This document shows, one piece after another, positions 51,661 to 59,909 of a stretch of 64,000 nucleotides of DNA. Numbering within the stretch: the stretch's first letter is position 1; the number at the start of each line of letters is the position of its first letter. The notes below the pieces were generated by a model, which was not told the origin of the DNA, did not search any database, and was given only the letters and a program-made list of their open reading frames with translations. The position numbers and the translations under genes are program-made. The stretch comes from Hydrogenovibrio marinus (lineage in GTDB: Bacteria; Pseudomonadota; Gammaproteobacteria; Thiomicrospirales; Thiomicrospiraceae), in the NCBI RefSeq assembly GCF_013340845.1, contig NZ_AP020335.1, forward strand, positions 1,364,001 through 1,428,000, in the 5' to 3' direction.

Positions 51661-52853
51661 GCGCGCTGCAAACCCCATCCATGAAGATTTCATCTAAATT
51701 CAACACAGACGCATTGAACCGTCACCTAAGAGCTTCTTTGCTGCTGGTATCTCTCGGTATGGCGCCGATGGCATCGCATGCGGCTGAGCCTTTGGTTTTT
51801 TCCAGTCAACAAATCACCACATTGGGCATTGCCACCGCACCGGTGAAAAGAATTCACCAATACCCTAATGAAACCTACCCTGCGGAAGCCGTGGTGCCAC
51901 TTAGCCAAACCCACTTGGTGACGACTCCTATTTCTGGCTTGGTGACCAAAATCGATCACGTGCATGGTCCAATCAAAAAAGGCGAAGTGATTGTGGAAAT
52001 CCTCAGCCCAGAGTTGCTGAATGCACAGAAAAACTATCTGAACACGCTATCGGACTTGTCTACTGCACAGAACAATCTTGCCCGTGCAATGAAACTGACT
52101 CAGAACGGTGTGGTCTCGGTCAAAAACAAGCAACAAGCACAATCAGACGTCAACAAGCTGTCACAAATCAAACGCCAACAACGACAAGACCTGACGTTGA
52201 TGGGGATGGCAGAAACCGCTATTGAAAAACTGGAAAAGACCAGAAAACAGCAACCCGCCATCATTCAAGTGCCTGCGCCGGTAACGGGCGAACTTTTCAA
52301 TCTTAAAATCAAGGTCGGTGAGCGCTTGACCGCTAACCAAACATTGATTTCCATCGGTATCGTCGACCCAATCGTTGTTGACGTGAGACTACCTGCTTCG
52401 CAACTGTCACAGGTCAACGAAGGCATGACTTCCCTGGCTTTGACAACCAGCGGCGAGATCATCTCAAAAGGGATTGTCGCCCATATCTCTAGTTTCATCG
52501 ACCCGATGACACAATCGGTTGAGATTCATAACCGTTTCAACAATGGCGAAGGGAAAATTCATCCAGGACAATTACTGCAAATTGAGTTCGTCAATGATGT
52601 CGCAGATGGTGAGTATGTTTATCAAGCACCGGGTTCAGCTATCGGTAATTATGACGGGCATGATGTCGTGTTCTTGATGCACCAACGCCAAATCACCGTT
52701 CAGCCTATTCAAGTGCTTCTACAGCAAGACGGCGTGATGGTATTTAAAACCCAGCAACCTATCGACGATGCACAACAAATCGTCTCGCAAAGCACTTCTG
52801 CGGTTAAAGCCGCACTGCTTTCTGCTAGCGAACCTTCAAACGGAGAAGAATAA
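51657..52853 (+). CDS. Periplasmic adaptor of heavy-metal RND efflux (CzcB/CusB-like)
   Basis: Membrane-fusion protein of 398 residues. A signal sequence near residues 25-43 ends SHAAEP. Lipoyl half-motifs flank a helical hairpin (TTPISGLVTKIDHVHGPIKKGEVIVEI, later VPAPVTGELFNLKIKVGERL), then the beta-barrel (VVDVRLPASQLSQVNEG) and membrane-proximal domains. It lacks the N-terminal Met cluster or an obvious His-rich metal-binding extension. Translationally coupled to the channel gene. Confidence 0.9.
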   Translation: MSALQTPSMKISSKFNTDALNRHLRASLLLVSLGMAPMASHAAEPLVFSSQQITTLGIATAPVKRIHQYPNETYPAEAVVPLSQTHLVTTPISGLVTKIDHVHGPIKKGEVIVEILSPELLNAQKNYLNTLSDLSTAQNNLARAMKLTQNGVVSVKNKQQAQSDVNKLSQIKRQQRQDLTLMGMAETAIEKLEKTRKQQPAIIQVPAPVTGELFNLKIKVGERLTANQTLISIGIVDPIVVDVRLPASQLSQVNEGMTSLALTTSGEIISKGIVAHISSFIDPMTQSVEIHNRFNNGEGKIHPGQLLQIEFVNDVADGEYVYQAPGSAIGNYDGHDVVFLMHQRQITVQPIQVLLQQDGVMVFKTQQPIDDAQQIVSQSTSAVKAALLSASEPSNGEE

Positions 52854-52855
52854 TC

Positions 52856-55800
52856 ATGCTATCTCGATTGATTCAGTTTTTTCTGACCCAACGTATGATG
52901 GTGGTGTTGATTATTTTCTCCATTACCGCCGGTGGCTGGGTCGCCTTTAAAAATACGCCAATTGATGCTTTTCCGGAAGTCTCTCCGACTCAAGTTAAAA
53001 TGATTTTCAAAGCGCCGGGAATGACACCTTCCGAAGTGGAACAACGGATTATTACGCCCATTGAAATGGAGATGCTGGGTCTTCCTAACCAAAAACTACT
53101 GCGCTCCATGGGAAAATATTCAATTGCGGACATCACCATTGACTTCAAAGAAGGCACCGATATTTATTGGGCTCGCCAACAAGTGGCGGAAAAGCTCAAC
53201 GGCATTACCTTGCCTGAGGGCGTGACAGGTGGTATCTCACCACTATCGACACCTTTGGGTGATATTTTCATGTTCACTATTGATGGAAACACCCTGAACA
53301 ACCAAGAGAAGCGTACTCTATTAGACTGGGTAATCCGCCCTGCTCTGCGCTCAGTACAGGGGGTTGCGGACGTCAACTCACTGGGCGGTGAAGTGAAGGT
53401 CTATAGTGTCGAACCGAACTTCACTAAATTACAAGCCTACAAGATTCCTTTGGAAAAGCTGATTGCCGCAGTGAAAGCAAACAACCGAAACGATGGTGCC
53501 GGTCGTTTGAATCAGGGCGAAGAAGTCTTGCTGGTAAGAACACAAGGCAACCTCACATCAGTGAAAGACATTGAAAACACCGTTGTCGCTTACCAAAACG
53601 AATACCCGGTCAAGGTAAAGGATGTCGCCAAAGTCAGAATCGACTCCCTTTATCGTAATGGTGCGGTAACCGACAGCGGGAAAGGTGAAGCGGTTCAAGG
53701 GTTGGTTATTGCCTTACGTGGTGCCAATGCCAAGCAGGTAGTAGAATCTGTTCAGAAACGGCTGGACGAACTGAAACCCTCTTTGCCAAAAGGCATTTCC
53801 CTTAGTGTCTTCTACAATCGTAGCGCACTGGTGGACAAAGCCATCTCTACCGTGTCCAGCGCCTTGATTGAAGCCGTTATATTGGTGGTATTGGTTCTGG
53901 TTGTCTTCCTTGGTAACTTGAGAGCAGCCATTACGGTATCGCTGATTCTGCCAATGGCAGCATTGATGACCTTTATCCTGATGAATACCTTTGGATTATC
54001 TGCCAACCTCATGTCATTGGGAGGGCTGGCAATTGCCGTGGGTATGCTAGTGGATGCTGCCGTGGTGGTGGTTGAAAACATCGTCACCATGCAGGAAAAA
54101 GACAAAGCCAATCTCCCTAAACTGCATTTGATTTACCGTGCATTACAGGAAGTCTCTATTCCGGTAGTTTCAGGTATCTTGATTATCATGACGGTATTCC
54201 TGCCTTTATTGACGCTCACAGGTCTGGAAGGCAAGCTGTTCGTTCCGGTAGCCTTAACGATTATCTTTGCCCTTGGTAGCTCATTGATTCTGTCTTTGAC
54301 GGTAATTCCGACCTTGGCATCTTTCATCCTTGGCAAACCTTCTCATAAAGAACCTTGGTTGATTCGTAAGCTCACTAACTTCTATCGTCCTGTGCTGGAG
54401 TGGAGTCTGATACATGACCGAATCGTCATTGGTTCAGCCATCGGTGCGCTGGTCATTGCCGGTGTGGTTTATACCCAAGTTGGTAAAACCTTTATGCCGA
54501 CCATGGATGAAGGTGGCCTGATTCTGCAGGTTGAGAAAACGCCTGCTATCGGCTTAAAAGAAACCGTGAAATTGGATTTACGCATCCAGCGCGAAATCAT
54601 GAAACAGGTTCCTGAAGTTAAGCGTATCGTTGCACGTGTCGGCTCTGATGAGCTGGGACTTGATCCCATGAGTCTAAACAATACCGACACTTACCTTGTG
54701 TTGAAGCCAAAATCTGAATGGCGTGTAAAAACCAAGGAAGAACTGATTAGTGAAATTCGTCGTGTTATGGAAGAAAACTTCCCTGGCTTCAACTTTGCCT
54801 TCACGCAACCTATTCAGATGCGTGTCGATGAAATGTTAACGGGTGCGCGTGGTGACCTTGCCATCAAAATCTTTGGTGACGATACCCAAACCCTTAACCA
54901 TGCAGCAGAACAGCTCGTCAACCTAGTGAAGAAAATTCCGGGTGCCACGGATGTTTATACACCGCAAAACGATGGGTTACGCTATCTGAAGCTCACTGTT
55001 AATCGCGTGATGGCAGGAAGACTCGGGTTAACCGTCGAGCAAGTGCAAGATATTCTGCGCGTAGAAGTCAATGGTTTGCCTGTTGGGATTATTTATGAGG
55101 GCATCCGCCAGGTACCGCTCATCATTCGTGGTCCAGATGCCTACAAGTCGTCCAAACAAGAAATGTTGAAGCAACCTATCGCTCTGCCTAACGGTGAAAG
55201 TGTGCAACTTGGACAGCTAGTCAATGCAGAAGAAATCGAAGGCCCTGTTTCTATCAAACGTGAACAGAGCAAACGCTTCTCGACTGTGGTTGCCAACGTG
55301 ACTGGTCGTGACTTGGTCAGCTTCGTAGAAGAAGCCAAACAAGTCGCCAAACAAGTGGCGCTGCCTCCTGGTTATTACTTTGAGTGGGGTGGACAGTTTG
55401 AAAACCAACAACGTGCCGCTGCGAAACTTGCTGTGGTCGTACCGATTGCATTGGTATTGATTTTCATCATCCTGTTCAGCACCTTCCAATCTGTCTCTCA
55501 GGCGGTAATGGTACTCACCAACGTACCTTTCGCACTGATTGGTGGGATTCTTGCGCTCTGGATGACGGGACAGTACTTATCGGTGCCGGCATCGGTCGGA
55601 TTCATTGCGCTACTCGGTATCGCGGTATTGAATGGCGTGGTGATGATCAGTTACTTTAACCAGCTGGCTGCGAAAATTGATGATGCAAAAACCATCGTTG
55701 TCGAGGGCGCTTTGAGACGTTTAAGACCTGTCTTGATGACCGCATCCATTGCTGCATTGGGTCTGGTGCCTTTGGTTTTCGCAACCGGTCCGGGTTCTGA

Positions 55801-55945
55801 GATTCAGAAACCTTTGGCGATAGTTGTTATCGGTGGCTTGATTTCATCTACCCTGTTGACACTGTTAATCTTACCGATCATCTATCAGCGATTCGGATTG
55901 AAGTCACTTTCAGCCAAATCCGTTTCAAATAAAGAACAGGAGTAA
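52856..55945 (+). CDS. Heavy-metal efflux RND transporter (CzcA/CusA family)
   Basis: Inner-membrane proton-driven pump of 1029 residues with two repeats of six membrane helices and large periplasmic loops. The HME signature is in TM4: LGGLAIAVGMLVDAAVVVVENI. Divalent-metal pumps (CzcA) usually have DFG-x3-DG/SA here, and Cu/Ag pumps (CusA) have A-I/V-G-x3-DAA, so this one looks like the monovalent-metal type. The real metal cannot be settled without the central methionine positions. GGAG ribosome site precedes the ATG. Confidence 0.92.
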   Translation: MLSRLIQFFLTQRMMVVLIIFSITAGGWVAFKNTPIDAFPEVSPTQVKMIFKAPGMTPSEVEQRIITPIEMEMLGLPNQKLLRSMGKYSIADITIDFKEGTDIYWARQQVAEKLNGITLPEGVTGGISPLSTPLGDIFMFTIDGNTLNNQEKRTLLDWVIRPALRSVQGVADVNSLGGEVKVYSVEPNFTKLQAYKIPLEKLIAAVKANNRNDGAGRLNQGEEVLLVRTQGNLTSVKDIENTVVAYQNEYPVKVKDVAKVRIDSLYRNGAVTDSGKGEAVQGLVIALRGANAKQVVESVQKRLDELKPSLPKGISLSVFYNRSALVDKAISTVSSALIEAVILVVLVLVVFLGNLRAAITVSLILPMAALMTFILMNTFGLSANLMSLGGLAIAVGMLVDAAVVVVENIVTMQEKDKANLPKLHLIYRALQEVSIPVVSGILIIMTVFLPLLTLTGLEGKLFVPVALTIIFALGSSLILSLTVIPTLASFILGKPSHKEPWLIRKLTNFYRPVLEWSLIHDRIVIGSAIGALVIAGVVYTQVGKTFMPTMDEGGLILQVEKTPAIGLKETVKLDLRIQREIMKQVPEVKRIVARVGSDELGLDPMSLNNTDTYLVLKPKSEWRVKTKEELISEIRRVMEENFPGFNFAFTQPIQMRVDEMLTGARGDLAIKIFGDDTQTLNHAAEQLVNLVKKIPGATDVYTPQNDGLRYLKLTVNRVMAGRLGLTVEQVQDILRVEVNGLPVGIIYEGIRQVPLIIRGPDAYKSSKQEMLKQPIALPNGESVQLGQLVNAEEIEGPVSIKREQSKRFSTVVANVTGRDLVSFVEEAKQVAKQVALPPGYYFEWGGQFENQQRAAAKLAVVVPIALVLIFIILFSTFQSVSQAVMVLTNVPFALIGGILALWMTGQYLSVPASVGFIALLGIAVLNGVVMISYFNQLAAKIDDAKTIVVEGALRRLRPVLMTASIAALGLVPLVFATGPGSEIQKPLAIVVIGGLISSTLLTLLILPIIYQRFGLKSLSAKSVSNKEQE

Positions 55946-55948
55946 ATC

Positions 55949-56251
55949 ATGGCAAATAACTACCTATTGCAATTGATTGTCGATGGTAAGGTCGTTCATG
56001 AAGTGATTGACCAGCTCCTGACATTTGAAACATCTCTAAAGTTCAATGTCGAAGACATCAATGCCTACCACTCGTCACAAAGACTTAGCTCAACCAGTGA
56101 GCAGGTTTCAGGGCATGTGAAGAGAGTCAAAATCGAGGTGTTGGTGACTGAAGACAATTATCGAGCGGTCATTGAGCATGCAAAACAGCCTCTGACCTAT
56201 TCGGAAATGCAGTATATCCTCATGCCGATTGCCGATTTGGGGATTGCTTGA
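55949..56251 (+). CDS. DUF3240 protein (PII-like fold)
   Basis: 100 residues, starting three bases after the RND stop. Alternating beta/alpha pattern (YLLQLIVDGKVVHEVIDQLL, VKRVKIEVLVTEDNYRAVIE) fits the ferredoxin-like PII superfamily that DUF3240 belongs to. DUF3240 genes are regularly found at the end of Czc-type operons, so a regulatory or metal-sensing role for the pump is likely, but the family is uncharacterised. Confidence 0.8.
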   Translation: MANNYLLQLIVDGKVVHEVIDQLLTFETSLKFNVEDINAYHSSQRLSSTSEQVSGHVKRVKIEVLVTEDNYRAVIEHAKQPLTYSEMQYILMPIADLGIA

Positions 56252-56308
56252 GTCAGTCTGAAGTAACCATTATAGGGTGTTGAAGACTGACCGCTTTAAC
56301 CTATAATG
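56252..56308 (+). promoter_or_regulatory. DUF302 promoter with interleaved inverted repeats
   Basis: Two perfect inverted repeats alternate: GTCAGTCT (56252-56259) with AGACTGAC (56284-56291), and CATTATAGG (56268-56276) with CCTATAATG (56300-56308). Spacers are 8, 7 and 8 bases. The second half overlaps a promoter TTGAAG (56280-56285), 16 bases, TATAAT (56302-56307). Either a compound operator or, if transcribed from upstream, an A-B-A'-B' pseudoknot. Confidence 0.7.
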
Positions 56309-56348
56309 TGAACGACAAATAAAACTTAAAAATGCATTGGAGAGAAAA

Positions 56349-56732
56349 ATGAAATATGTTGTTACTTCGGATAAATCAGTCGATGAAGTTTGCCAGGCAA
56401 TGGAAGAAGCCGTACCTGCGCATAAATTCGGTATCGTCGGCATCCATGATTTGAAAGCCACTATGGCAAAAAAAGGTGTGGAATTCGGAAACGAAGTCCG
56501 AGTATTTGAAATCTGTAACCCGATGAAAGCAAAAAGCGTCTTGGAAGTGGATATGGACTTGGCGTCTGCCCTACCTTGCCGTATTTCCGTTTACCAAGAC
56601 GGTGGTGTCACCAAAATCGGTATGATCAAACCGACTGACATGCTGAAAGCGTTGAACGACAGCCCAGCTCTAGTAGCCGTTGCCGAAGAAGTGGAAGCTA
56701 TTTCCGTCGATATCATCAACGCCGTTAAATAA
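56349..56732 (+). CDS. DUF302 protein
   Basis: 127 residues of the DUF302 fold (DEVCQAMEEAVPAHKFGIVGIHDLKATMAKKGVEF, RVFEICNPMKAKSVL, LPCRISVYQDGGVTKIG). The function of this widespread family is unknown; one conserved Cys-Asn-Pro and a second Cys could bind a ligand. The frame opens at TTG 56337, but that TTGGAGAG is the ribosome site of the ATG at 56349. It has its own promoter. Confidence 0.88.
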   Translation: MKYVVTSDKSVDEVCQAMEEAVPAHKFGIVGIHDLKATMAKKGVEFGNEVRVFEICNPMKAKSVLEVDMDLASALPCRISVYQDGGVTKIGMIKPTDMLKALNDSPALVAVAEEVEAISVDIINAVK

Positions 56733-56746
56733 CATCATTTCTGATT

Positions 56747-56799
56747 AAAATCTGCCAGGTTGGGGTCTCTGCCTTACAACCCCCAACCTGGTAGATTTT
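56747..56799. repeat. Copy 6 of the AAAATCTGCCAGGTTGGGG repeat: 19-bp inverted repeat
   Basis: Left arm 56747-56765 is the exact 19-base core. Right arm 56781-56799 (CCCCAACCTGGTAGATTTT) is its complement except for one base, which is a G-U pair in RNA. Loop of 15 bases. It lies between the convergent DUF302 and ycgN genes. The A/T ends make it a likely terminator in both directions. Confidence 0.92.
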
Positions 56800-56826
56800 C
56801 TACCTTATAGTTCTATTTCCAAACAC

Positions 56827-57276
56827 CTAAGGTTTATCCATTACGAAGTCTTCGTAATCTTCAATCTCGTCCGAATCCACAACCAGTAACGGTATCGCCA
56901 ACAAACCAACTCCAGCCAATTTGACCGACTCTTTCTTGCCCGAATTCAGGGGATGCCAGTCTGCAAGTTTGTCACCACGATAAATCACGCGATACGCGCA
57001 GGAGTCCGGCAACCAATCAAACTCCGCTATGCCCTGTAGTGTCAGAGGTACGCAGGTTGGTACATTGGTTGACCGGTTAGCATAATCACTGCATTGCCCG
57101 GTTTCCGTGTCTGAAAAACGACAAACCACCGAGGTATAGACAATTTCATCCGTGTCTTCATCCTGCAGTTTCGTTAAACAGCACAAACCACAACCATCGC
57201 ATAAAGACTCCCACTCTTCCTGAGTCATTTCTTCAAGCGTTTTGGTATCCCAATAACGTTTTGACGACTTCGTCAT
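56827..57276 (-). CDS. YcgN/UPF0260-type cysteine-cluster protein
   Basis: 149 residues. Metal-type cysteine pattern CDGCGLCC near residue 26, further Cys in VVCRFSDTETGQC, TCVPLT and SCAYR, the order seen in YcgN (UPF0260) and YkgJ-like proteins that bind iron or zinc. LPDSCAYRVIYRGDKLADWHPLNSG is the family C-terminal part. Function unknown. It is upstream of repeat copy 6 and downstream of the glgP terminator. Confidence 0.88.
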   Translation of the reverse strand: MTKSSKRYWDTKTLEEMTQEEWESLCDGCGLCCLTKLQDEDTDEIVYTSVVCRFSDTETGQCSDYANRSTNVPTCVPLTLQGIAEFDWLPDSCAYRVIYRGDKLADWHPLNSGKKESVKLAGVGLLAIPLLVVDSDEIEDYEDFVMDKP

Positions 57277-57291
57277 GTTAATTATCCTGTA

Positions 57292-57318
57292 ACAAAAAAC
57301 GCCTCGGAAGAGGCGTTT
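57292..57318 (-). terminator. glgP terminator
   Basis: On the minus strand AAACGCCTC, loop TTCC, GAGGCGTTT, followed by TTTTGTT. Nine perfect pairs about 30 bases after the glgP stop. Confidence 0.93.
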
Positions 57319-57348
57319 GTATAAGTCAGCTTTGAGGCTACAAAACCA

Positions 57349-59841
57349 TCAACCTAAATGAATAGGGTCTAGTTTCCAAATGCCATCATTATACTCTTTC
57401 ATAGTTCTATCCGTTGAGAAGATACCACTTCTCGCAGAGTTGATGATGCTCATGGTATTCCAATGTTCGTGGTCTTGGTAAGCTAAACCGATTTTATGCT
57501 GCGCATCAATGTAACTGCGGAAATCCGCCAATGTCATCCAAGGATCATGAGGGGATTTCAACGAGTTGATAATATCATTGAAGATATTTGGCTCAAACTG
57601 GCTGAAATGCCCCGACTCCAACAAAGTCATAACTGCTCGCAAATCTTCATCATTGTCAATGTGATGCTGAGGATTGTAGTGTTTTCTGATTTCCTCGACT
57701 TCGGCAGCTTTTAACCCAAACAGGAAGAAATTATCTTCCCCTACCGCTTCAAGAATCTCGACATTCGCACCATCCAAAGTACCAATCGTCACCGCACCAT
57801 TCATCATAAACTTCATGTTCCCGGTACCGGAGGCTTCTTTACCCGCTGTGGAAATTTGCTCTGAAACATCCGCACCTGGGCAAATCACCTCCATGGCTGA
57901 CACACGGTAGTTTGGAATAAAAGCAACTTTAAGCATATCACCGACTTCTGGATCGTCATTAATGATCTCAGCAACGTTGTTGACAAGCTTGATGATATTC
58001 TTAGCCATCGCGTATCCTGGTGCTGCTTTCCCGCCGATAATAACGCAGCGATTGGTCCATTTGTCGGTCTCACCGCGTTTGATTTTTGCATAAAGATGGA
58101 TGACATGAAGAATATTTAACAACTGACGTTTATATTCGTGAATACGCTTTACTTGTACATCGAATAAAGACTCTACGTTGAATTCCACGCCAGTGGTTTC
58201 CTTAACTAATTCTGCAAGGCGAGCTTTGTTCTCGCGTTTCACCGTCATCCAAGCCCTTCTGAAAGACTTGTCATGAACAAATTCTTCGATTTGGCTCAAC
58301 TGAGTCAAATCGGTAATCCAACCTTCGCCAATCTTATCTTTCAATAATGCACGTAACCCTGGGTTACAACCTGCCATCCAGCGTCTCTGAGTGACACCAT
58401 TCGTTTTGTTGTTGAAGCGCTCCGGCCAAAGCTCGTAAAAATCGTGGAACAGTCCTTCTTTCAACAACTGCGAGTGTAATGCCGCCACCCCATTGATGGA
58501 GAAACTACCGACAATCGCCAAATAAGCCATACAAACGTTATTGCCTTCGTCAATTAACGACATACGGCGAAACCTTGCCGAGTCACCAGGCCATTTCATC
58601 GCAACCTGCTTGAGGAAGCGTCTGTTGATTTCATAGATGATATCCAGCGGACGCGGTAGCAGCTTCTGGAACAACGGCACTGGCCAACGCTCCAAGGCTT
58701 CAGGCAGTAAAGTATGGTTGGTGTAAGCCATGCAACTGGAAACTATATTCCAGGCTTCATCCCACTCCATGGCATAGTCATCGAGCAAGATACGCATCAG
58801 CTCGGCAACCGCCAAACTTGGATGGGTGTCGTTCAATTGAAAAACATTGCACTCAGCAAAGTTGGTGAAATCTCCATCATGATTCTTATCCCACTGACAA
58901 ACGACATCCTGCAATGAAGCTGACACCAAAAAATATTGCTGCTTTAAACGAAGTTCTTTACCGTTCTCACTCACATCATTTGGATAGAGAACCATGGTGA
59001 TATTTTCTGCTTCAGACTTCTGGGCAACCGCTTCAAAATAAGAGCCCGCATTAAATTCTGTCAAATTAAAGGCTTCTTCAGCACACGCAGACCACAGTCG
59101 TAGCGTATTGACGGTTTTATTTTTGAAACCCGGGATAGGCACATCAAAAGGCACAGCAACCACGTCATCCGTACCTTCCCATAAAGTAGAAAGCTTGCCT
59201 GTATGAGGATCTTTGAACAAGTGTGTAGATCCACCAAACTTGACCTTTCTTGCATACTCAGTACGCTGTAACTCCCAAGGATAGAAACCAAATCCCAACC
59301 AATGATCTGGGTCTTCCACCTGATAACCGTTCTGAATACGTTGTTTAAACATCCCATATTCATAACGTAAACCATACCCCATCACCGGCAATTGCAAGGT
59401 TGCGCAAGAATCCATAAAACACGCTGCCAAGCGCCCTAAGCCACCATTGCCCAACCCTGCATCTTTTTCAGCGCTTTCAATTTCTTCCAAAGAAACACCA
59501 AGCTCATACATCGCCTGATGGGCTTCATCCTCAATGCCCAGGTTAAGAAGGTTGTTGCATAAGGAACGACCAATCAAAAACTCCATCGAAAGGTAATAGG
59601 CTTTTTTGCAGTCAGTTTCGTTATATTCATTCCACGTTTTTTTCCAATAACCGATTAATCGATCTCGAACAGCATAGGACAACGCTCGAAATTGATATTC
59701 GAGATCGGCATCAACATTTCGTCCCAGCGTGTTATAGAGGTAATGAACAAAACCATTTTCAATATCTTTTGTAGACATACCGAGGTCTTGTTGAACCTTG
59801 GCAACTTTTTTGGCGGTTTCGGTTTTCTTTGCAGCAGACAT
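57349..59841 (-). CDS. glgP: Glycogen phosphorylase
   Basis: GT35 enzyme releasing glucose 1-phosphate from glycogen with PLP. 830 residues, normal for the family. PLP-lysine region ASGTGNMKFMMNGAVTIGT, active-site segments LGNGGLGRLAACFMDS and NDTHPSLAVAELMR, and FHGYKRQL-like VKRIHEYKRQLLNI. Last gene of a malQ-glgB-glgA-glgP run with a strong terminator behind it. Confidence 0.97.
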   Translation of the reverse strand: MSAAKKTETAKKVAKVQQDLGMSTKDIENGFVHYLYNTLGRNVDADLEYQFRALSYAVRDRLIGYWKKTWNEYNETDCKKAYYLSMEFLIGRSLCNNLLNLGIEDEAHQAMYELGVSLEEIESAEKDAGLGNGGLGRLAACFMDSCATLQLPVMGYGLRYEYGMFKQRIQNGYQVEDPDHWLGFGFYPWELQRTEYARKVKFGGSTHLFKDPHTGKLSTLWEGTDDVVAVPFDVPIPGFKNKTVNTLRLWSACAEEAFNLTEFNAGSYFEAVAQKSEAENITMVLYPNDVSENGKELRLKQQYFLVSASLQDVVCQWDKNHDGDFTNFAECNVFQLNDTHPSLAVAELMRILLDDYAMEWDEAWNIVSSCMAYTNHTLLPEALERWPVPLFQKLLPRPLDIIYEINRRFLKQVAMKWPGDSARFRRMSLIDEGNNVCMAYLAIVGSFSINGVAALHSQLLKEGLFHDFYELWPERFNNKTNGVTQRRWMAGCNPGLRALLKDKIGEGWITDLTQLSQIEEFVHDKSFRRAWMTVKRENKARLAELVKETTGVEFNVESLFDVQVKRIHEYKRQLLNILHVIHLYAKIKRGETDKWTNRCVIIGGKAAPGYAMAKNIIKLVNNVAEIINDDPEVGDMLKVAFIPNYRVSAMEVICPGADVSEQISTAGKEASGTGNMKFMMNGAVTIGTLDGANVEILEAVGEDNFFLFGLKAAEVEEIRKHYNPQHHIDNDEDLRAVMTLLESGHFSQFEPNIFNDIINSLKSPHDPWMTLADFRSYIDAQHKIGLAYQDHEHWNTMSIINSARSGIFSTDRTMKEYNDGIWKLDPIHLG

Positions 59842-59909
59842 GGTTCACTCCTAACATTCAATCGTTTGGAAATCGCTTCGTTGCAACTTCAAGGTGGTTC
59901 AAAATAAGT

